Assembly: GCA_964387775.1 (NCBI GenBank)
Contig: CAYLZO010000140.1
Coordinates: 1-13,876, forward strand
Length of the DNA: 13,876 bases
Origin: CAYLZO01 sp964387775
GTDB lineage: Bacteria > Chloroflexota > Anaerolineae > JAAYZQ01
Direction of reading: 5' to 3'
Numbering within the stretch: position 1 is the stretch's first letter; the number at the start of each line of letters is the position of its first letter. Of the stretch, positions 13,848-13,876 are shown piece after piece. The notes under the pieces are model-generated. The model was not told the origin of the DNA. It was given only the letters and a program-made list of their open reading frames with translations, and ran no database searches. A program made the translations under genes and the position numbers.

Positions 13848-13876
13848 CAAAGTTTTAATGTTCAGCTCTGAATTTC

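Noticed and set aside
12428..13858. Natural TruD-amidohydrolase fusion protein
   Set aside because: The M20 fragment ends in a scaffold gap, the missing TruD end resumes after it in another frame, and a shared 7-bp word explains the join as a misassembly.

Overview
This 13.9-kb, GC-rich window looks like part of a metagenome-assembled scaffold from a Chloroflexota bacterium, most likely of the Anaerolineae type. That placement is inferred from the gene style: a GT-C glycosyltransferase with a C-terminal beta-domain, a VanW/G5 protein, a sortase with a Thr/Pro-rich stalk, and a short GSI-alpha glutamine synthetase. No marker gene was compared. The promoters are easy to read. Several genes have near-consensus sigma70-type -35/-10 pairs, and these settle several start codons.

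Layout. Left edge, minus strand: the 5' part of a gene that may encode an iron-sulfur protein, broken by a 24-bp tandem repeat at the window end. It lies directly behind era (ribosome-assembly GTPase). A heptamer inverted-repeat element separates era from a YhhQ-family queuosine-precursor transporter (minus), followed by a large membrane glycosyltransferase (minus). Plus strand: a VanW/G5 cell-envelope protein with a long structured leader, ended by a 36-bp perfect palindrome that works as a bidirectional terminator. Minus strand: a small Cys-rich secreted protein with a PPDTG-TM-RRR sorting-like tail, preceded by a membrane protein with a cyclic-nucleotide-binding-like domain, one TM helix and six TPRs. 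Divergent from these, plus strand: a sortase that appears to have a leaderless mRNA. Then glnA, a possible 14-codon leader peptide, a LON-substrate-binding-domain protein and truD.

How they fit together. Era, the queuosine-precursor transporter and TruD serve ribosome assembly and tRNA modification. GlnA assimilates ammonium. The middle (about 4.8-10.1 kb) is a cell-surface neighbourhood. Its core is a three-gene sortase locus read from back-to-back promoters whose -35 boxes are 10 bp apart, with the enzyme on one side and a putative substrate plus a membrane TPR protein on the other. This is the most plausible under-described system here.

Assembly caveats. truD is interrupted by about 117 bp of an unrelated M20-family amidohydrolase gene plus a 10-N scaffold gap. 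Removing positions 13488-13614 joins the two truD parts exactly in frame at a shared 7-bp word, so this looks like a misassembly and not a real fusion. The 24-bp repeat at the left edge may also be an assembly artefact.
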